64,000 nucleotides of DNA from Rhodobacteraceae bacterium (ex Bugula neritina AB1) (GCA_001730095.1 MDLF01000044.1:52809-116808); one strand, 5' to 3'. Shown: positions 27,847 to 37,348, numbered from the stretch's first letter. Numbers and translations: made by a program. Notes: generated by a model from the sequence alone, not told the origin.

Positions 27847-28737
27847 TTAAAAGGCCAGGCTGCGCTCCATCGCCCGGCGGATAATGTCATAGTCCTGATC
27901 GCTCCCTTCAAGGAAGCCATTCTTGGAAATCTTGCGCACGATCTCCTCGTTCTCCGAAGCCAGCATCACCTGGCGCATCGCCTCCAGCACATCCGGCGGC
28001 ATATCCGCCGCGGCCAGCCAGGGTTTGGTCACATTGTCAAAGGAGGCCAGTACCCGGATCGGCACCCCTTTGGAAACCAGCTTTTTGTAGGTGCTTTCCT
28101 TCAGGGCACCGGCTGTATATTTGCCCGCGCCCACCGCCTCGCCGACCAGATCATGCCGACCCAGATAGTCGAACGCCTTCAGATCGGAACTGCTGATGCC
28201 TGCCTCCAGCAGATGTTCCTGCGCCAGATAACGGCCAATGGTCGACAGTTCATCGCCAAAAGCAAAGCTCTCTCCGGTCAGATCGGACACGGACTGCAGC
28301 GTGCTGTCGGCATGGACGACAATGACCCCTTTGAACCGCTTCCGGCCGTTCTTGGATTCCATAGCGACAATCTGAATATCAGCGTTATCGTTCATCACAT
28401 GAACATAGGACGCAGGGCCAAAACGGGCGAAATCCACCTCGCCGTTGGCCAGCTGCCGGATGCTGTCCTCATACTCTTTGGCAATCTTCAGCCGGATCTT
28501 GACCGGTTTGCCCAGTTCCTGACTCATCCGCTTGGACAGGAAGGAGAGAAACGGCTGATATTTTTTAACCGTTGCGGTTGGTTTATCTGCCGCATAGGTG
28601 CCGAAAACCAGTTCTGTTCCAGCCAGACCCGCCGCGGGCAACAGTGCCGCGAGCCAAACAGCCAGCAAAGCGCCGGGGACAGCAACCTCCAGACGCTTCC
28701 GGAAAAGCGCAATGATACCAAAGGTCCGCACAAACAT
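27847..28737 (-). CDS. PhnD-like periplasmic binding protein, probable ligand sensor for the kinase
   Basis: The protein has 296 residues from the ATG at 28737 ([11 protein letters not shown]), preceded by AGGAGG; a further upstream ATG at 28812 is in frame but gives a non-secretory start. A signal anchor is at about residues 20-40 ([20 protein letters not shown]). PhnD-family landmarks: [46 protein letters not shown] and [18 protein letters not shown]. Such proteins bind phosphite, phosphonates or other small ligands. No ABC permease or ATPase is adjacent; instead a hybrid kinase follows 17 bases later, so it probably works as a sensor input, like TorT with TorS. The ligand is unknown. Confidence 0.82.
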   Translation of the reverse strand: MFVRTFGIIALFRKRLEVAVPGALLAVWLAALLPAAGLAGTELVFGTYAADKPTATVKKYQPFLSFLSKRMSQELGKPVKIRLKIAKEYEDSIRQLANGEVDFARFGPASYVHVMNDNADIQIVAMESKNGRKRFKGVIVVHADSTLQSVSDLTGESFAFGDELSTIGRYLAQEHLLEAGISSSDLKAFDYLGRHDLVGEAVGAGKYTAGALKESTYKKLVSKGVPIRVLASFDNVTKPWLAAADMPPDVLEAMRQVMLASENEEIVRKISKNGFLEGSDQDYDIIRRAMERSLAF

Positions 28738-28975
28738 CTTCACAGTTCTCGCCTCCTGATTTGCATCGGCTCGCCCGGCAGGAAGGCCGCGCGCCATCGA
28801 TACATGGCACATCGTTAAGAATACAATGTTAACGCATATGCAATTGTCGGAAAAATTTTGCGGTTCTTTTATTCTCCAGCGCCTATATTAACCCTTCAGT
28901 AAGGTTTTCATAATCTTTTAGGCAAATTCGCCTTAATTTGAAACAATACACTCAGCTGGCCCGACAGGATCCACC
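28738..28975. promoter_or_regulatory. Divergent promoter region between the PhnD-like/kinase operon and the large fusion gene
   Basis: The AT-rich stretch at 28813-28950 separates the two start sites and is the lowest-GC part of the neighbourhood, as expected for two promoters. It includes TTAAGAATACAATGTTAACG and TATATTAACCC runs. No clear operator palindrome was found. The 28976 gene is likely controlled together with the sensor operon. Confidence 0.45.
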
Positions 28976-31900
28976 GTGACGCAAAACCCTATGCCCTCCA
29001 GGACCACACAGTCCCGCCGCCGCTCAGCCCAAACCATTGTGCTGGCATCGCTTTTATCCGCGCTTCCGGTTGCGGCCCTTGCCATTCCTTCGCCGGAACT
29101 GGTGATCGGTTCGGTGTCTTCTCTGTCTCAGGTCCTGGCCGTGGGCATCGCCATGATTTCCGGCTTGGGTGCCGTCATTGCCGCAAAACTGGGTTTTGCG
29201 CCCAAGGCGGGCGGTTCACATGTCCGTTACCCGGTGAAGCTGATTTCATTCCTCCTACTGGCAGCTCTTGCACTGGCTGCCGGCAACTATTGGCAGTATT
29301 CCTCGCATGCACAGTCCGAGCTGGCAAGACTGCAATCCACTTTGACGCGACCGGCGCAGTTTGACGGCACCGTCATCAAGGACGCCTCGCTCAAGGAAAC
29401 CAGCTTTTCCAAGCAGGAAGACCACCCGCTGGCGATGAGTACCACAGACGCCGCCGCTGCCCTGCAGGACGGCCAAACCCTGTTCTATGACATCCGCGAA
29501 ACCGGCGAGAACGCCATGGGCACCCTGCCCGGCGCCACCCATATCCGCTTTCCGGATTTCCTGCAGTCCCGTCCGGTTCAGCCCGGCCAGAAAGTTGTGC
29601 TGTTTTGCCACAATGGCAATCGCAGTTCGGAAACCTGCGCCAAGCTGGCAGCAATGGGCATCGACTGCAGCTTCATTGCCGGCGGCATCGAGAAATGGAT
29701 CGTCGAGGGGCGCGACTTCTCCGACAAGGATGTCAAAACCCTCTCCGACCTGCGCGCCATCCCGGACTACCCGGGCAAGGACGTGCTGCTCAGCACCGAT
29801 GATTTCACCAGCCTGCTCACCACCGAGGACCTGCAGATCGTCGACACCCGCTATCCCGGAGATTTCGAGGGCGGCCATCTGCCCGGCGCCGTCAACATCC
29901 CGATCCGCAAGATGACCACTGCGGATCTGATGGAGCGCATCGCACAGCTGGACCCGGACAAACCCACCATTGCCGCCTGCTATGACCGGCGCAGCTGCTT
30001 CATGAGCCAGGTGCTGGGGCTTGAGCTGTCGCAGCAAGGCCTCGACTTCCGTGGCCGTTACACCCTGCCGTGGGAGTATTTCGTGGCGCCGCCGCCAAAG
30101 CCGCATGTGCAGGCCTGGCTGGCCGATCAGCAAGGCGGCCTGTGGGGCAAGGCGATCTCGGCGCTGGCCGCTGCGCTACTGTGGGTGCATGAACGCAGCC
30201 ATATCCTGCTGGGCCTGCTAGCACTGTCCGTCCTGACCCGCATTCTGGTGCTGCCGGTGGCGCTGAAATCCGAACGCGATCAGATCATCACCAATGACAC
30301 CGCCGATGAAATGAAGGCGCTGAAGGCAAAGCTGGCCCACGACCCGGTGCGCAAGGCACGCGCGGTGCAGGCGTTCTACAAGGACAAGGGCCTGACCCCG
30401 ATGAAGAACCTCACCGCGCTGCTGTTCTTGCCGGTGATGATGCTGGGCGTCTCTGCCGCACAAGAGGCCAGCGCCAGCCTGCAAACCCCGTTCCTGTGGA
30501 TGGCCGACCTTGGCCTGCCCGATCCGCTGTTCATCATGCCGGTGCTGTTCTGTGCGCTCGCCGCCGTCTACCTGCTGTGGGCCGTGGCCAAGACCCCGCG
30601 CCAGAAAACCCTGTGGATGGTGCTGGGCATGCCGGCGCTTTTTGCCATGGTGTTCAGCCTGTCGGGGGCCGCCAATGCCTATCTCTGCTTCAGCCTGTCG
30701 CTGCTGCTGGTGCAGCGCGCCTATGTCACCGGCATGCATGCCAGGCTGGGCCAAGCGCTTGCCTTGCGCAGCCACCAGCGCCGCCTTGTTAAATTGCCGC
30801 GCGGCGTGATCCCGATGGGATACAGCGAAGAACTGGCAGAGGCCGGCAACAAGGCCCTGCGCCTGTCCGTGCTGAAAGACGCAGGCCTGCCGGTGCCCGG
30901 CGGTGTCATCCTGCGATCAGACGCCATTCAGGACTACCGCGCCATGGCGGATGCCCAGAAAGATGCATTTGCCGCAGAGGTTTTCAGCCTCGCAGGCGGC
31001 CAGCCCGTCGCCGTGCGCTCCTCTGCCAGCAATGAGGACGGCGCCGGCCAAAGCTTTGCCGGTGTCTTTGAATCGGTGCTGGATGTGACCGCAGAAACCA
31101 TGCGCGCCGCCCTTGACGAGGTGGTGGAAAGCTTCTCATCCGAGCGCGCTGCCAGCTACTCCGCCGACGGCGGCCAGGGCAATATCGTGGTCCAGGAGAT
31201 GGTGCAGGCCGACTATGCCGGTGTCCTCTTTACCCAGGACCCGATGGCGCCCGGCATGGCGATGATCGAATGGGTCGAAGGCTGCGGCGAAGATCTGGTG
31301 TCCGGCCGCGTCACCCCGACCTCGTTGCGTTTTGGCCGCTACACCGGTCAGCCCGCAGCTGAAGATCAGGATCAGACACTGGATATGGCGCCGCTCTTGG
31401 CGCTTGGCAAACAGATCGAAGCCACCTTTGGCGCGCCGCAGGATGTGGAATGGGCCTATGCAAACGGCCAGTTCCAGATCGTCCAGAGCCGCGACATCAC
31501 CACGCTGTCGCTCGGCACCGAACAAGAGCAGACCCGTCTGGCCGAATGGCGCGATGTACTGGACCGTTATGCGGACGCCGACCCGGACCAGACCATCCTG
31601 GAACAGGACGAAATGTCCGAGGTCCTGCCCCGTCCCGCCCCGCTCAGCTTCTCGCTGATGAGCGCGCTCTGGAGCCCTGGCGGCAGCGTTGACCTGGCCT
31701 GCCGCGCACTTGGCGTGCCTTATGGCCTGCCCGAAGGACGCGACGGTCACCTGGTGAACCTGTTCGGCAAAACCTACGTCGATGTGGCACTAAAGCAGGA
31801 CATGACCCTAAAGCTGACCGCCGCCAAGGCCAAGCAGCTGCGCAAACAGGCGCATCCGATGATCCTGCGCTTCCGCAATGAGGTGATGCCAGAGCTGAAG

Positions 31901-33001
31901 GACAAACTCGCCTTCTGGCAGGCCATGGATTACACCGCCCTGCCTCAGGATAAGCTGCTAGAGGCAATAGGTACCCTCAAGGACATGTTCATCCATGAGG
32001 TCTATCTGGAAGCGGAAAAGATCAACATCCTGGCAGGTTTCACCATGGGCGAGGCCGGCAGCGCAGCCGCCGGCGACCCGGCCCTGCGGGCGCATCTGAT
32101 GCATGCAGACCTGCCCAATGCGCCCTCCAGCCTGCTCGCCTCCTGCACCGGCAAGGATGCTCAGGCGCGGGCCATGCAGCTGATGGGCCACCGTTCGATC
32201 TTCGATTACGAGCTGTCCTCGCCGCGCTACAATGAGGCACCGACACTGCTGCATTCGCTGCTCAACACTTCGGTCGAGCCGATCGGCGCCGTGCCGGTCC
32301 CGGCCAACCTCCCGGATGAGCTGGACGATATCATCGGTATTGCCATCACCTATCAGGACCTCAAGGAACAGGCCAAACACGAAGCCCTGCGCGTCGTCGC
32401 CGAGCTGCGCCGCGCGCTGCTGGCACTGGGCCAGACCAGCGGGCTGGAGGAGCTTGTCTTCAGCCTGACCTTCGATGAAATCCTCGACAGCAACTGGTCG
32501 CACAGGGACGCGCTGCGCGATCTGGCCGAAGCGCGGGCAGAAAAGGAAACCCTGCGCAAGAAATCCGCGCCCTCAGCTGTCACCCTCACCCTGCGGGACT
32601 GCGAATTGCTGTCGCTGGGGACCCAGGCCCCGTCCGTTGGCGGCGCCATGGGCGGCACCTGTGTTGCAGGCAGCGGCAGCGCCACCGCCCGGGTGTTCTG
32701 GATGGAGGACGACAGCTGCATCGACCCGGCGGCCTTTGCAGATTTCCAGAACGGCGACATTCTGGTCTGCCGCATGGTCAACCCGGCCTGGCTGCCCTAC
32801 GTCCAACGCTCTGGCGCGGTGCTCAGCGAAATCGGCGGCTGGCTCAGCCACATGGCCATTGTCGCCCGCGAAAAAGACGTGCTGATGCTGGTCGCCTGCA
32901 AGGGCCTCGACAGCCTTGAACATGGCGACAAGGTAACCGTCAGCGAAGACGGCACCATCCAGCCGCTCGAAGAAAAGGGCCTCAAGGTGGTTTCAGCCTG
33001 A
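28976..33001 (+). CDS. Large fusion: two rhodanese domains + YidC/Oxa1-like membrane domain + PEP-synthase-like ATP-grasp and phospho-His domain
   Basis: The protein has 1341 residues; the GTG at 28976 follows CAGGA. Two membrane helices (about 20-40 and 86-103) are followed by rhodanese 1 (about 150-248, catalytic Cys 211 in CHNGNRSS) and rhodanese 2 (about 272-372, Cys 335 in CYDRRSC). A YidC/Oxa1-like part follows at about 390-590: VLTRILVLPVALKSERDQI with the usual Arg in the first core helix, MKALKAKLAHDP, FYKDKGLTPMKNL and LPVMML. From about 610 comes a PPDK/PEP-synthase ATP-grasp module: VAVRSSASNEDGAGQSFAGVF, QEMVQADYAGVLFTQDP and DVEWAYANGQFQIVQSR. The C-terminus is the swiveling phospho-His domain with GGWLSHMAIVARE, His 1292. 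There is no PEP-binding barrel, so the soluble part resembles rifampin phosphotransferase in layout. I know of no described protein with this order. Function unknown. Confidence 0.85.
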   Translation: MTQNPMPSRTTQSRRRSAQTIVLASLLSALPVAALAIPSPELVIGSVSSLSQVLAVGIAMISGLGAVIAAKLGFAPKAGGSHVRYPVKLISFLLLAALALAAGNYWQYSSHAQSELARLQSTLTRPAQFDGTVIKDASLKETSFSKQEDHPLAMSTTDAAAALQDGQTLFYDIRETGENAMGTLPGATHIRFPDFLQSRPVQPGQKVVLFCHNGNRSSETCAKLAAMGIDCSFIAGGIEKWIVEGRDFSDKDVKTLSDLRAIPDYPGKDVLLSTDDFTSLLTTEDLQIVDTRYPGDFEGGHLPGAVNIPIRKMTTADLMERIAQLDPDKPTIAACYDRRSCFMSQVLGLELSQQGLDFRGRYTLPWEYFVAPPPKPHVQAWLADQQGGLWGKAISALAAALLWVHERSHILLGLLALSVLTRILVLPVALKSERDQIITNDTADEMKALKAKLAHDPVRKARAVQAFYKDKGLTPMKNLTALLFLPVMMLGVSAAQEASASLQTPFLWMADLGLPDPLFIMPVLFCALAAVYLLWAVAKTPRQKTLWMVLGMPALFAMVFSLSGAANAYLCFSLSLLLVQRAYVTGMHARLGQALALRSHQRRLVKLPRGVIPMGYSEELAEAGNKALRLSVLKDAGLPVPGGVILRSDAIQDYRAMADAQKDAFAAEVFSLAGGQPVAVRSSASNEDGAGQSFAGVFESVLDVTAETMRAALDEVVESFSSERAASYSADGGQGNIVVQEMVQADYAGVLFTQDPMAPGMAMIEWVEGCGEDLVSGRVTPTSLRFGRYTGQPAAEDQDQTLDMAPLLALGKQIEATFGAPQDVEWAYANGQFQIVQSRDITTLSLGTEQEQTRLAEWRDVLDRYADADPDQTILEQDEMSEVLPRPAPLSFSLMSALWSPGGSVDLACRALGVPYGLPEGRDGHLVNLFGKTYVDVALKQDMTLKLTAAKAKQLRKQAHPMILRFRNEVMPELKDKLAFWQAMDYTALPQDKLLEAIGTLKDMFIHEVYLEAEKINILAGFTMGEAGSAAAGDPALRAHLMHADLPNAPSSLLASCTGKDAQARAMQLMGHRSIFDYELSSPRYNEAPTLLHSLLNTSVEPIGAVPVPANLPDELDDIIGIAITYQDLKEQAKHEALRVVAELRRALLALGQTSGLEELVFSLTFDEILDSNWSHRDALRDLAEARAEKETLRKKSAPSAVTLTLRDCELLSLGTQAPSVGGAMGGTCVAGSGSATARVFWMEDDSCIDPAAFADFQNGDILVCRMVNPAWLPYVQRSGAVLSEIGGWLSHMAIVAREKDVLMLVACKGLDSLEHGDKVTVSEDGTIQPLEEKGLKVVSA

Positions 33002-33044
33002 CCGGCCAGCCGACAGCAGAACCTTATGCCCGGCCGACAGGCCG

Positions 33045-33077
33045 GGCAGCGCCCGTCCCGGCGGGACGGGCGCTGCC
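33045..33077 (+). terminator. Long perfect hairpin downstream of the fusion gene
   Basis: GGCAGCGCCCGTCCC (33045-33059) pairs without mismatch with GGGACGGGCGCTGCC (33063-33077) across a three-base loop. No strong U-run follows, but stem length and position 44 bases after the stop suggest a terminator or mRNA 3'-end protector. Confidence 0.65.
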
Positions 33078-33146
33078 GTCGCCGCTCTATTGCTTGCCAA
33101 TATGACAAAGATTGCCATATCCTGTCCCGGCGAAAGGAGCCTGCCC

Positions 33147-33383
33147 ATGGCCACCATGAACGTATCCCTGCCGGAACAGATGAAGGATTGGGTCGAAGAA
33201 CAGGCCCGCACCGGCACCTATGCCAATTCCAGCGACTATGTCCGCGACCTGATCCGCCGCGACCAGACCCGTGCCAAAGCCATTGCAGAGCTGCAATCCG
33301 CCATTGACGCAGGCCTTGCCAGCGGCCCCGCGCAAACGCTGACAGCCCAGGATTTCAAGGCCTCCATGCGCCGCAATGGCTGA
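33147..33383 (+). CDS. parD: ParD-type antitoxin
   Basis: The protein has 78 residues. The start at 33147 is set by AAAGGAG at 33133-33139; an in-frame start at 33090 has no such site. ATMNVSLPEQMKDWVEEQ is the ribbon-helix-helix DNA-binding part of CC2985/ParD antitoxins, with YANSSDYVRDLIRRDQ next; the acidic and Ala-rich C-terminus wraps the toxin. It overlaps parE by eight bases (ATGGCTGA). It should bind and neutralise ParE and repress the pair's own promoter just upstream. Confidence 0.9.
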   Translation: MATMNVSLPEQMKDWVEEQARTGTYANSSDYVRDLIRRDQTRAKAIAELQSAIDAGLASGPAQTLTAQDFKASMRRNG

Positions 33384-33678
33384 CCCGCGCTGGGTGATCC
33401 GCCCCGCCGCCCGCGCCGATCTCGCCGCCATCTGGCGCTATGGCCTGGAAACCTGGGGCGAGGCGCAGGCCGACGCCTATGCCGACAGTCTCTTTGCCCT
33501 GTTCGATCTGCTTGCCGATTTCCCCGAAATGGCCCGCAAACGCTCCGAATTCACGCCGCCAGTCCGTATCCACCCGTCGGGTGCGCATCTGGTGATCTAC
33601 CGGCTGGACCAGGACCACCTCGAAATCCTCCGCATCCTGCACGCCCGTCAGGATCTGATGGCCTTCCTGACGGAATAA
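33376..33678 (+). CDS. parE: ParE-type toxin
   Basis: The protein has 100 residues of the RelE/ParE fold: WVIRPAARADLAAIWRYG at the start, then the helix pair with ADSLFALFDLLADFPEMARKRSEF, and the closing strands HLVIYRLDQDHLEILRILHARQDL. ParE toxins inhibit gyrase. With parD it forms a toxin-antitoxin module that helps keep the replicon, placed about 3 kb from the replication gene. Translation is coupled to the antitoxin by overlap. Confidence 0.9.
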   Translation: MADPRWVIRPAARADLAAIWRYGLETWGEAQADAYADSLFALFDLLADFPEMARKRSEFTPPVRIHPSGAHLVIYRLDQDHLEILRILHARQDLMAFLTE

Positions 33679-33726
33679 CATCCGTTCCACACTTGCCATT
33701 CTCCAAACATCTGCTCTGATAGCGCG

Positions 33727-34638
33727 ATGGACCCGCATCTCGACCCCAAGCAGACCATCCGGCTGACCCAGCACCTCAAGGACCGGTTGGACAGCCTGCC
33801 GCCCAAGCTGAGAACCGCCGCCAAATACGTGATCGACAATCCCGGCGACTTCGGCCTCGACACTGTCCGCACCTCCGCCGAAAAGACCGGCATCAGCGCC
33901 AACGGCTTTGTCCGCCTTGCCCGGCATCTGGGCTATGACACGTTTGAAGCCTTCCGCGCCCCCTTCCGTGCCGCCCTCACCACCACGCAAGAGACCGGCC
34001 TCGGCCAGGACTGGCTAGAGAGCATGGGCACCGAAGGCCCCGCGGGCGCGTTGCAGGCAGCCGCGGCGCGCAATCAGCTCAACATCACCTCCCGCTCCCT
34101 GCGGCTGATGACGGCAGAGCGCACCCAGGCCATCGTTGACACCCTGCTGACCGCGCGCCGCAGCTATGTCACCGCCACCCGGTCTTCTTATGCGCTGGCC
34201 TATTACTTTCACTATGTCGGTCGGATGGCCCTGCCCTCGCTGGATCTGGTGCCCCGCCACATGGGCGCGGCACTGGACGACCTGCTGGACATCACCCCCG
34301 AGGACTGCCTGATCGCATTCACCTTCGCCCCCTACTCCGCCAGCACCATCCAGGCGCTGCGGCTGGCGGGCGACCGCGGTGCATCGGTGATCCTGATCTC
34401 CGACAGCGAGGTCATCGCCCCCGGCATCCGCACCGACCACGTGCTGGCGGTCGCCGCCAATTCATTGCACCCCTTCGGTGCCGTCGGCGGCGCCATGGCT
34501 GTGCTGGAATGCCTGCTCACCCATCTGATAGAGGCCGGCGGCGAAGACGCCCGGCGCCGCATCGAAGCCTACGATGCCCTGCGCCAGGACAGCGGCGCCT
34601 ATTGGAGCGGCCCGAAATTGCCACGGGTGGGCCGCTGA
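33727..34638 (+). CDS. MurR/RpiR-family transcriptional regulator
   Basis: The protein has 303 residues. The N-terminal HTH_6 domain is seen in LPPKLRTAAKYVIDNPGDFGLDTVRTSAEKTGISANGFVRLARHLGYDTFEAFR, with the recognition helix around residues 56-72. A SIS sugar-phosphate-binding domain follows at about 125-270: SYVTATRSSYALAYYFHYV, LIAFTFAPYSASTIQALRLAGDRGASVILISDS. Such regulators respond to phosphosugars or related metabolites. The neighbours (DUF3291 gene, UDP-sugar dehydrogenase) do not fix its target. Starts with ATG 49 bases after parE. Confidence 0.9.
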   Translation: MDPHLDPKQTIRLTQHLKDRLDSLPPKLRTAAKYVIDNPGDFGLDTVRTSAEKTGISANGFVRLARHLGYDTFEAFRAPFRAALTTTQETGLGQDWLESMGTEGPAGALQAAAARNQLNITSRSLRLMTAERTQAIVDTLLTARRSYVTATRSSYALAYYFHYVGRMALPSLDLVPRHMGAALDDLLDITPEDCLIAFTFAPYSASTIQALRLAGDRGASVILISDSEVIAPGIRTDHVLAVAANSLHPFGAVGGAMAVLECLLTHLIEAGGEDARRRIEAYDALRQDSGAYWSGPKLPRVGR

Positions 34639-34731
34639 TGGCGGTTTCGCGGCAATCCGTAGCGCAAAAAACGTACGGCGGGATGTCTCCTCTCTGTACC
34701 ATGCCCCTGAACAAAAGCGGGGATGCGCGTC

Positions 34732-35151
34732 ATGGCCATTGCACAGATGAACTGGGGACGGATGCATCATCCGCTCGACCACCCGGAAATGGCAGAATTC
34801 AATGCCGCCCTTGACCGTATCTACGCTCTGGCAGAGACACATTCCGGATTTATCTGGCGCATCGGTGAGGCAGAGGCCGCCGCGCAGTTGCACGAGCTTG
34901 GCTGCAACAGCCTGATGTCGGCCACGGTATCTGTCTGGGACAATTTGGAAAGCCTGCGCGACTACACGTTTAACAGCGAGCACGGCCTCTTTCTGGACCG
35001 CAAGAGCCGCTGGTTCGAGACCGTCGAAGGCCCGCAGCTGGTGATATGGACTGTGGCAGCTGATGCGCGTCCAACCTTCCGCGAGGCATTTGACCGGCTC
35101 GCGCTCCTCAAAACCAATGGCCCATCCTCCGCAGCATACGGCTGGACCTGA
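34732..35151 (+). CDS. DUF3291-domain protein
   Basis: The protein has 139 residues from the ATG at 34732; the family usually begins with a strand like MAIAQMNWGRM, so the in-frame ATG at 34723 is less likely. Typical segments are DHPEMAEFNAALDRIYALAE, SGFIWRI, MSATVSVWDNLESLRDYTF and WTVAADARPTFREAFDRL. The fold is a dimeric alpha-beta barrel like antibiotic monooxygenases, but no function has been shown. The gene lies alone between an RpiR regulator and the dehydrogenase. Confidence 0.8.
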   Translation: MAIAQMNWGRMHHPLDHPEMAEFNAALDRIYALAETHSGFIWRIGEAEAAAQLHELGCNSLMSATVSVWDNLESLRDYTFNSEHGLFLDRKSRWFETVEGPQLVIWTVAADARPTFREAFDRLALLKTNGPSSAAYGWT

Positions 35152-35267
35152 CAGCGACCCTCCGGCCCCTCAGACATCCCCGCCGATAAACGGTCTGGAC
35201 TTCCCATTCGTCCCGCATGGCCCGCTTATGATCCCCTTCCAGCCGCACCGATGCCATCCCCCCCGGG

Positions 35268-36542
35268 TTAGAGCCGCAAATCCGCCTGATCCGGTGCCAG
35301 CACGTATTTCAGGTCATAGACCAGCGCGCCTTCCGCCCCCAAGGCACGGATCGCCTGCGCGCCCATCGCCCGGAACTCCGAATGGGCCACCGCCAGCACC
35401 ACCCCGGCATAGCTCCCCTGCCCCGGCTCAGCCACCAGCGAAATGCCGTATTCGGCTTGCGCTTCCTCCGGGTCGGCATGGGGATCAAACACATCCACCA
35501 CCGCGCCGTATTGTTGCAGCTCGCGCACCACATCAATCACCCGCGTATTGCGCAGGTCCGGGCAGTTCTCCTTGAACGTCAGCCCCATCACCAAGACCCG
35601 CGCGCCGGCCACCGGCAGGCCGCGCTTCAGCATCGCCTTGACCATCTCGCCGGCCACATAGGCGCCCATGCCATCGTTCAACCGACGGCCCGCCAGCAGG
35701 ATCTCCGGGTGATACCCCAGCTGCTCGGCCTTGTGGGTCAGGTAATAGGGGTCCACCCCAATGCAATGCCCGCCGACCAGACCGGGGCGGAACGGCAGGA
35801 AATTCCACTTGGTGCCGGCCGCCTTCAGCACCGCCTCGGTATCGATCCCCATCTTATTGAAGATCTTGGCCAGCTCATTCACCAGCGCAATGTTGATATC
35901 CCGCTGGCTGTTCTCGATCACCTTGGCCGCCTCCGCCACCCGGATGCTGGCCGCCTTATGGGTGCCTGCCGAAACCACCTCGCGGTACAGCGCATCAACC
36001 CGCGCCGCCACTTCTGGCGTCGACCCGGACGTGACCTTAACGATATCCGCCAGCCGCCGCTGCTTGTCGCCCGGATTGATCCGCTCCGGCGAGTAGCCGG
36101 CAAAGAAATCCTGATTGAACACCAGACCAGACCGCGCCTCCAGCACCGGCACACAGTCTTCCTCGGTGGCGCCGGGATAGACGGTCGATTCATAGATCAC
36201 CAGATCACCGGGTTTCAGCACCCCGCCCACCACCGCCGAGGCCGACAGCAAAGGTCCCAGATCCGGCGTGTGATTGGCATCCACCGGTGTCGGCACGGTG
36301 ACGATGTAAATCGCACATTCCGCAATCTCCGCAGGATCAGAGGTAAAGCTCAGATGCTCCGCGACCGCCAGCTCTTCTGCGCCCAACTCGCGGGTGCGGT
36401 CCTCACCCCGGCGCAGCTCAGCAATGCGGCTGGGGTCAATGTCAAACCCGACGACGTCCCGATGCTGCCCGAAAGCCGCTGCCAACGGCAGCCCCACATA
36501 GCCAAGGCCAATGACACAGATCTTCTCTTGCGCACCGCTCAT
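35268..36542 (-). CDS. UDP-N-acetyl-hexosamine 6-dehydrogenase (TviB/WbpA/WbpO type)
   Basis: The protein has 424 residues; GAAGGAG lies ten bases before the ATG. NAD-binding [19 protein letters not shown] at the start, then [34 protein letters not shown] and [22 protein letters not shown]. The catalytic Cys is in [15 protein letters not shown] near residue 264. The C-terminal domain has [20 protein letters not shown]. It oxidises UDP-GlcNAc or UDP-GalNAc to the uronic acid, a precursor for a surface polysaccharide. It sits beside the replication module, far from the other polysaccharide genes in the window, but could supply them. Confidence 0.92.
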   Translation of the reverse strand: MSGAQEKICVIGLGYVGLPLAAAFGQHRDVVGFDIDPSRIAELRRGEDRTRELGAEELAVAEHLSFTSDPAEIAECAIYIVTVPTPVDANHTPDLGPLLSASAVVGGVLKPGDLVIYESTVYPGATEEDCVPVLEARSGLVFNQDFFAGYSPERINPGDKQRRLADIVKVTSGSTPEVAARVDALYREVVSAGTHKAASIRVAEAAKVIENSQRDINIALVNELAKIFNKMGIDTEAVLKAAGTKWNFLPFRPGLVGGHCIGVDPYYLTHKAEQLGYHPEILLAGRRLNDGMGAYVAGEMVKAMLKRGLPVAGARVLVMGLTFKENCPDLRNTRVIDVVRELQQYGAVVDVFDPHADPEEAQAEYGISLVAEPGQGSYAGVVLAVAHSEFRAMGAQAIRALGAEGALVYDLKYVLAPDQADLRL

Positions 36543-36664
36543 CCGGGTTGCTCCTTCATGCTGCGGGCGGTTTCATAGGCAAACACCCTGCCCGCCCACA
36601 TAATGCCGCGCCGCCTCAGGGTTCAACCGCCCACGAGCGGATTTGATCTCAGGCTCTGATGGGC

Positions 36665-37348
36665 CTAGGCCTCAACGACGATGGTTGAAACATCGCTGTC
36701 CACATCCCGGCAGGCCGCCAGCAGCCGCGGCATCAGATGCGACATCACGTAATTCGCATGGAACCGGCTCGGGGCCTTCAGCACCAGCCTGCCCCCTGCC
36801 CTGCCTGCACGTTCCAGCCCCTGCACCCAGGACGCATAATTGGCCGGGTCTTCCGCATGCAGAACCGCCTTGGCCAGGCTCCATTCTTGGCCATCGGACA
36901 CATCCGGCGCAGGCGGGGTTGCCCCGGGTCGCAACGGCACCACATTTGGTGTGGGCTCATCCGTGCCTTGCATCCGGTGCTCGAAATCCGGCCCCACCGC
37001 GCCCCAGCGTTCCTGGGTGTCCGCCAGCAGCTGCTCCAGATCGATACCGTATTCGGTCACCCGGCCGCGCGCGCCCTGCCGTTTCACCACCAGCCAGCCC
37101 CAGCCCCGCAGCTTGGCCATCTCGCGTTTCACCGTGCGCTCGTCCACATCCCACAGCCGGGCAATCTCCCGCTGTCCCACCGCCAGCTCATCGCGCTGCC
37201 AGTTATAGCGCGCAGTCATCAGTGTCATGAACCGCAGCACCAGCTTCTGCGCGCCTTTGCCCTGGCCAAGCGCATAGGCCCCCATCGCTGTGAGGATATC
37301 GTATTTCAGCGCAGAGGCGTTGCGCCCCGCAGGCCGTTTGGCAAGCAT
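36665..37348 (-). CDS. DnaA-like plasmid replication initiator
   Basis: The protein has 227 residues. Residues about 30-110 form a winged helix: RDELAVGQREIARLWDVDERTVKREMAKLRGWGWLVVKRQ with a clear recognition helix. The C-terminus (about 155-220: EWSLAKAVLHAEDPANYASWVQGL, LVLKAPSRFHANYVMSHL) resembles the N-terminal, helicase-contact domain of chromosomal DnaA. This order is that of the DnaA-like replicases of Rhodobacteraceae plasmids. There is no AAA+ part. It is divergent from parA across a 553-base region that most likely holds the origin. A GGAG-rich ribosome site precedes the ATG. Confidence 0.85.
   Translation of the reverse strand: MLAKRPAGRNASALKYDILTAMGAYALGQGKGAQKLVLRFMTLMTARYNWQRDELAVGQREIARLWDVDERTVKREMAKLRGWGWLVVKRQGARGRVTEYGIDLEQLLADTQERWGAVGPDFEHRMQGTDEPTPNVVPLRPGATPPAPDVSDGQEWSLAKAVLHAEDPANYASWVQGLERAGRAGGRLVLKAPSRFHANYVMSHLMPRLLAACRDVDSDVSTIVVEA

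Noticed and set aside
28976..33001. The large fusion being several genes merged by missed stops
   Set aside because: One frame runs through all domains without internal stop, and each inter-domain region reads as linker rather than as a start with a ribosome site. A sequencing error joining two genes remains possible but is not indicated.
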